DNA of 64,000 bases from Arcicella aquatica (lineage in GTDB: Bacteria; Bacteroidota; Bacteroidia; Cytophagales; Spirosomataceae). Positions 62,522-64,000 of this stretch are shown in pieces. The first letter of the stretch is position 1. Each line of letters opens with the position of its first letter. The stretch lies in assembly GCF_034928825.1 (NCBI RefSeq), contig NZ_JAYFUL010000001.1:124001-188000 (forward strand), in the 5' to 3' direction. The translations under genes were made by a program, and so were the position numbers. Below the pieces are notes generated by a model. The model worked only from the letters and a program-made list of their open reading frames with translations, had not been told where the DNA came from and made no database searches.

Positions 62522-64000
62522 TTATTTCATCATTTTTATAATGGCAATCTCAATCAATAAAAAGGCTAATGCGGCTATTAAAAAGTATTTCCACAACGAT
62601 ATACCAAAGTTTTGTTCCTTAAAGGTATCTACTAAGTCGGCATCATCTATTTTATCAAAAACTTCAATATTTTTGTTTTTACTAAAAATATTTTTCAAGT
62701 CATTTACACTATAAAAATCCATGATTGATTCATTATGGTCATGATTGAATGCTAATACTTTCTGTAGTTGTCCGTCTAACAACAATTCATAATAGCCCGA
62801 CTCCAACACTTGATTATCATTCAATTGATTGGCTTTGGGCAGTTCAATCATTAGCGTATTACCAACTAAATTCTGTACAGGAATAAATTCCATCTTATTT
62901 CTTTTTAACGTAAACAAAGACTTGCGTCCATTCACATCAGCTTTGACATTGTCCAGAACGATAGCAATAGTATTAGACTCAAAAGAAAAGGCTGCTTGTT
63001 CCTGTATAACACTCTGAGCCGCTATCTTATACATGATTGGGACAAATAGTGCATTTCTGGCAAACTCGCCAAATTGAATAGCTAGGGGTGCCGCTAATAA
63101 ATATAGTTTTCCTTTTTCAACGGGCGAAACCGTTAGGAAAGCTTGATTATTTCTAAAACTCAATAGTTTATCTCCAACAGCTTGCCAATTGATTACGGCT
63201 TGTTGGTTAGGCATTTGCATCATTTCTTTTTGAGTAGTATTATCAAAAATATCTGCAAAGAATGAAGACGACTTGGCAGGTTCTGCCAAGGGTGTAGATG
63301 CTGTATTAATATTTTTATCCTGAATATTCCGAATATTGAACACACTTAAAAAAGCATTGTAACTATTCAAATCAGGAGATTGATTAGGAATCACCATTAA
63401 GCTCCCTCCTGCTCTTACAAAGTCCGTCAAGGCAGTCTTCATGCTTCCTTCGATACTTTGTAAGCCTTCTAAAATAATAAAGTCTACTGTTTTGAAAATC
63501 CCCACATCAATATTGGATGCCCCATAGCTTTTAAAAGCAAAAATGCTATCATTGGCAAAAACTGCTGGTAAATATTTATCTCCACTATTTTGCCCAAACA
63601 AATGTAATACCTTGATTTTGGGCGCAACATTCAACACAAAGAAATAATCATTATCAAAAGTAATGGGCGTATCATCAAAAGAGATATTGGCTTTTTTAAA
63701 GCCTTTGCCTTGAATATTGAAAGAGAAGTTACTGACAGTAGAAGATTTTGCAGGGATAGTAGCAATGGTAGATGAAACCTGTAAGCCATCAATTAATAGT
63801 TTTACAGGCAGGTTCTCTACTGCTTTCTCGCCTGTATTAAATAGTTTTACCGATAATTGATTTACCTGCATTTCACGCACAAAAGGTGTATTCAACCAAA
63901 CAGAATCTACAAAGATATTCTGTAATGCTTTAGCCTGTACAGGTACAACAAAAAGGTGTGAGTTGGAATCTAACGCAAGCTTTGATAGGTTTCCAGCAGT
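62522..64000 (-). CDS. BatA-type membrane protein, N-terminus outside the window
   Basis: The reading frame stays open to the window edge at 64000, so the gene is cut; the 492 residues seen are its C-terminal part. They include a beta-sandwich region (NQLSVKLFNTGEKAVENLPVKLLIDG) and a Rossmann-like segment (KIKVLHLFGQNSGDKYLPAV, then LTDFVRAGGSLMVIPNQSPDL). One C-terminal membrane helix ends AALAFLLIEIAIIKMMK. This matches the large BatA/DUF4159-type proteins of Bacteroidota, whose N-terminus has two membrane helices and often a VWA-like domain. The TTG at 63895 is not a start; in-frame coding continues before it. Confidence 0.82.
   Translation of the reverse strand, partial: TAGNLSKLALDSNSHLFVVPVQAKALQNIFVDSVWLNTPFVREMQVNQLSVKLFNTGEKAVENLPVKLLIDGLQVSSTIATIPAKSSTVSNFSFNIQGKGFKKANISFDDTPITFDNDYFFVLNVAPKIKVLHLFGQNSGDKYLPAVFANDSIFAFKSYGASNIDVGIFKTVDFIILEGLQSIEGSMKTALTDFVRAGGSLMVIPNQSPDLNSYNAFLSVFNIRNIQDKNINTASTPLAEPAKSSSFFADIFDNTTQKEMMQMPNQQAVINWQAVGDKLLSFRNNQAFLTVSPVEKGKLYLLAAPLAIQFGEFARNALFVPIMYKIAAQSVIQEQAAFSFESNTIAIVLDNVKADVNGRKSLFTLKRNKMEFIPVQNLVGNTLMIELPKANQLNDNQVLESGYYELLLDGQLQKVLAFNHDHNESIMDFYSVNDLKNIFSKNKNIEVFDKIDDADLVDTFKEQNFGISLWKYFLIAALAFLLIEIAIIKMMK

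Noticed and set aside
63893..63895. TTG as the start of the last gene
   Set aside because: The frame continues without a stop to position 64000 and the upstream residues (for example KALQNIFVDSVW) look like normal protein, so the gene is cut by the window edge.

Overview
The window is a gene-dense, low-GC stretch of a Bacteroidota chromosome, most likely order Cytophagales (Flectobacillus/Arcicella-like). The evidence is a Rho with the long Bacteroidota insertion, a SusC/SusD pair, the gliding lipoprotein GldD, a T9SS type-B sorting domain, a CarboxypepD_reg-like SusC N-terminus, and promoters of the TTG-N19-TAnnTTTG type instead of sigma-70 boxes. No phage genes, plasmid genes, rRNA or CRISPR array were seen. 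The genus is inference.

Layout. 0-7 kb: a tRNA-Pro fragment, rho, a small lipoprotein, and a short surface-polysaccharide group (CDP-paratose-epimerase-like enzyme, GT2 glycosyltransferase, small membrane protein, Wzi-like outer-membrane protein). 7-17 kb: family-10 glycosyl hydrolase-like lipoprotein, PhoB-type regulator, beta-propeller-like lipoprotein, a cysteine operon (cysE-cysM), an RsmB-type RNA methyltransferase, a TlpA-like thioredoxin and a NhaD-type Na+/H+ antiporter. 17-26.6 kb: aspartate aminotransferase, a LytS/LytR-type pair, PlsC acyltransferase, AIM24 protein, gldD, nitroreductase, an M20 amidohydrolase and a helical protein. 27-38.6 kb: a minus-strand operon susC-susD-(FG-GAP/ASPIC protein)-(vanadium haloperoxidase-like PAP2 enzyme), with a divergent ROK repressor. 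38.8-45 kb: small lipoprotein, MarR regulator plus acyl-CoA dehydrogenase sharing operators, rplS, class II fructose-bisphosphate aldolase. 45-52 kb: a Tat-exported sugar isomerase-like TIM barrel with a GMC oxidoreductase, a T9SS-secreted protein, and a CBM9 plus glycosidase-like pair. 52.8-62.2 kb: a signalling island of two large multi-PAS histidine kinases, a REC-kinase fusion, two stand-alone receivers and the decayed remnant of a third kinase. The window ends inside a BatA-type membrane protein.

The least expected content lies between genes. A 160-bp MITE-like element with 18-bp terminal inverted repeats occurs three times, about 96% identical. One copy lies 18 bp before the nhaD start codon and one lies between gldD and its terminator. 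A second family of palindromes, built on the core GGGACTTAAGTCCC, has arms that differ between copies yet still pair. Several 20-25 bp perfect hairpins follow genes. Palindromic sites sit around the marR/acyl-CoA dehydrogenase promoters and in front of susC.

The best candidate for an undescribed functional system is the ROK-SusC/D-FG-GAP/ASPIC-haloperoxidase locus. Its parts suggest uptake of an unknown ligand coupled to periplasmic or surface haloperoxidase/phosphatase-type chemistry. All assignments come from reading the sequence; no database search was run.
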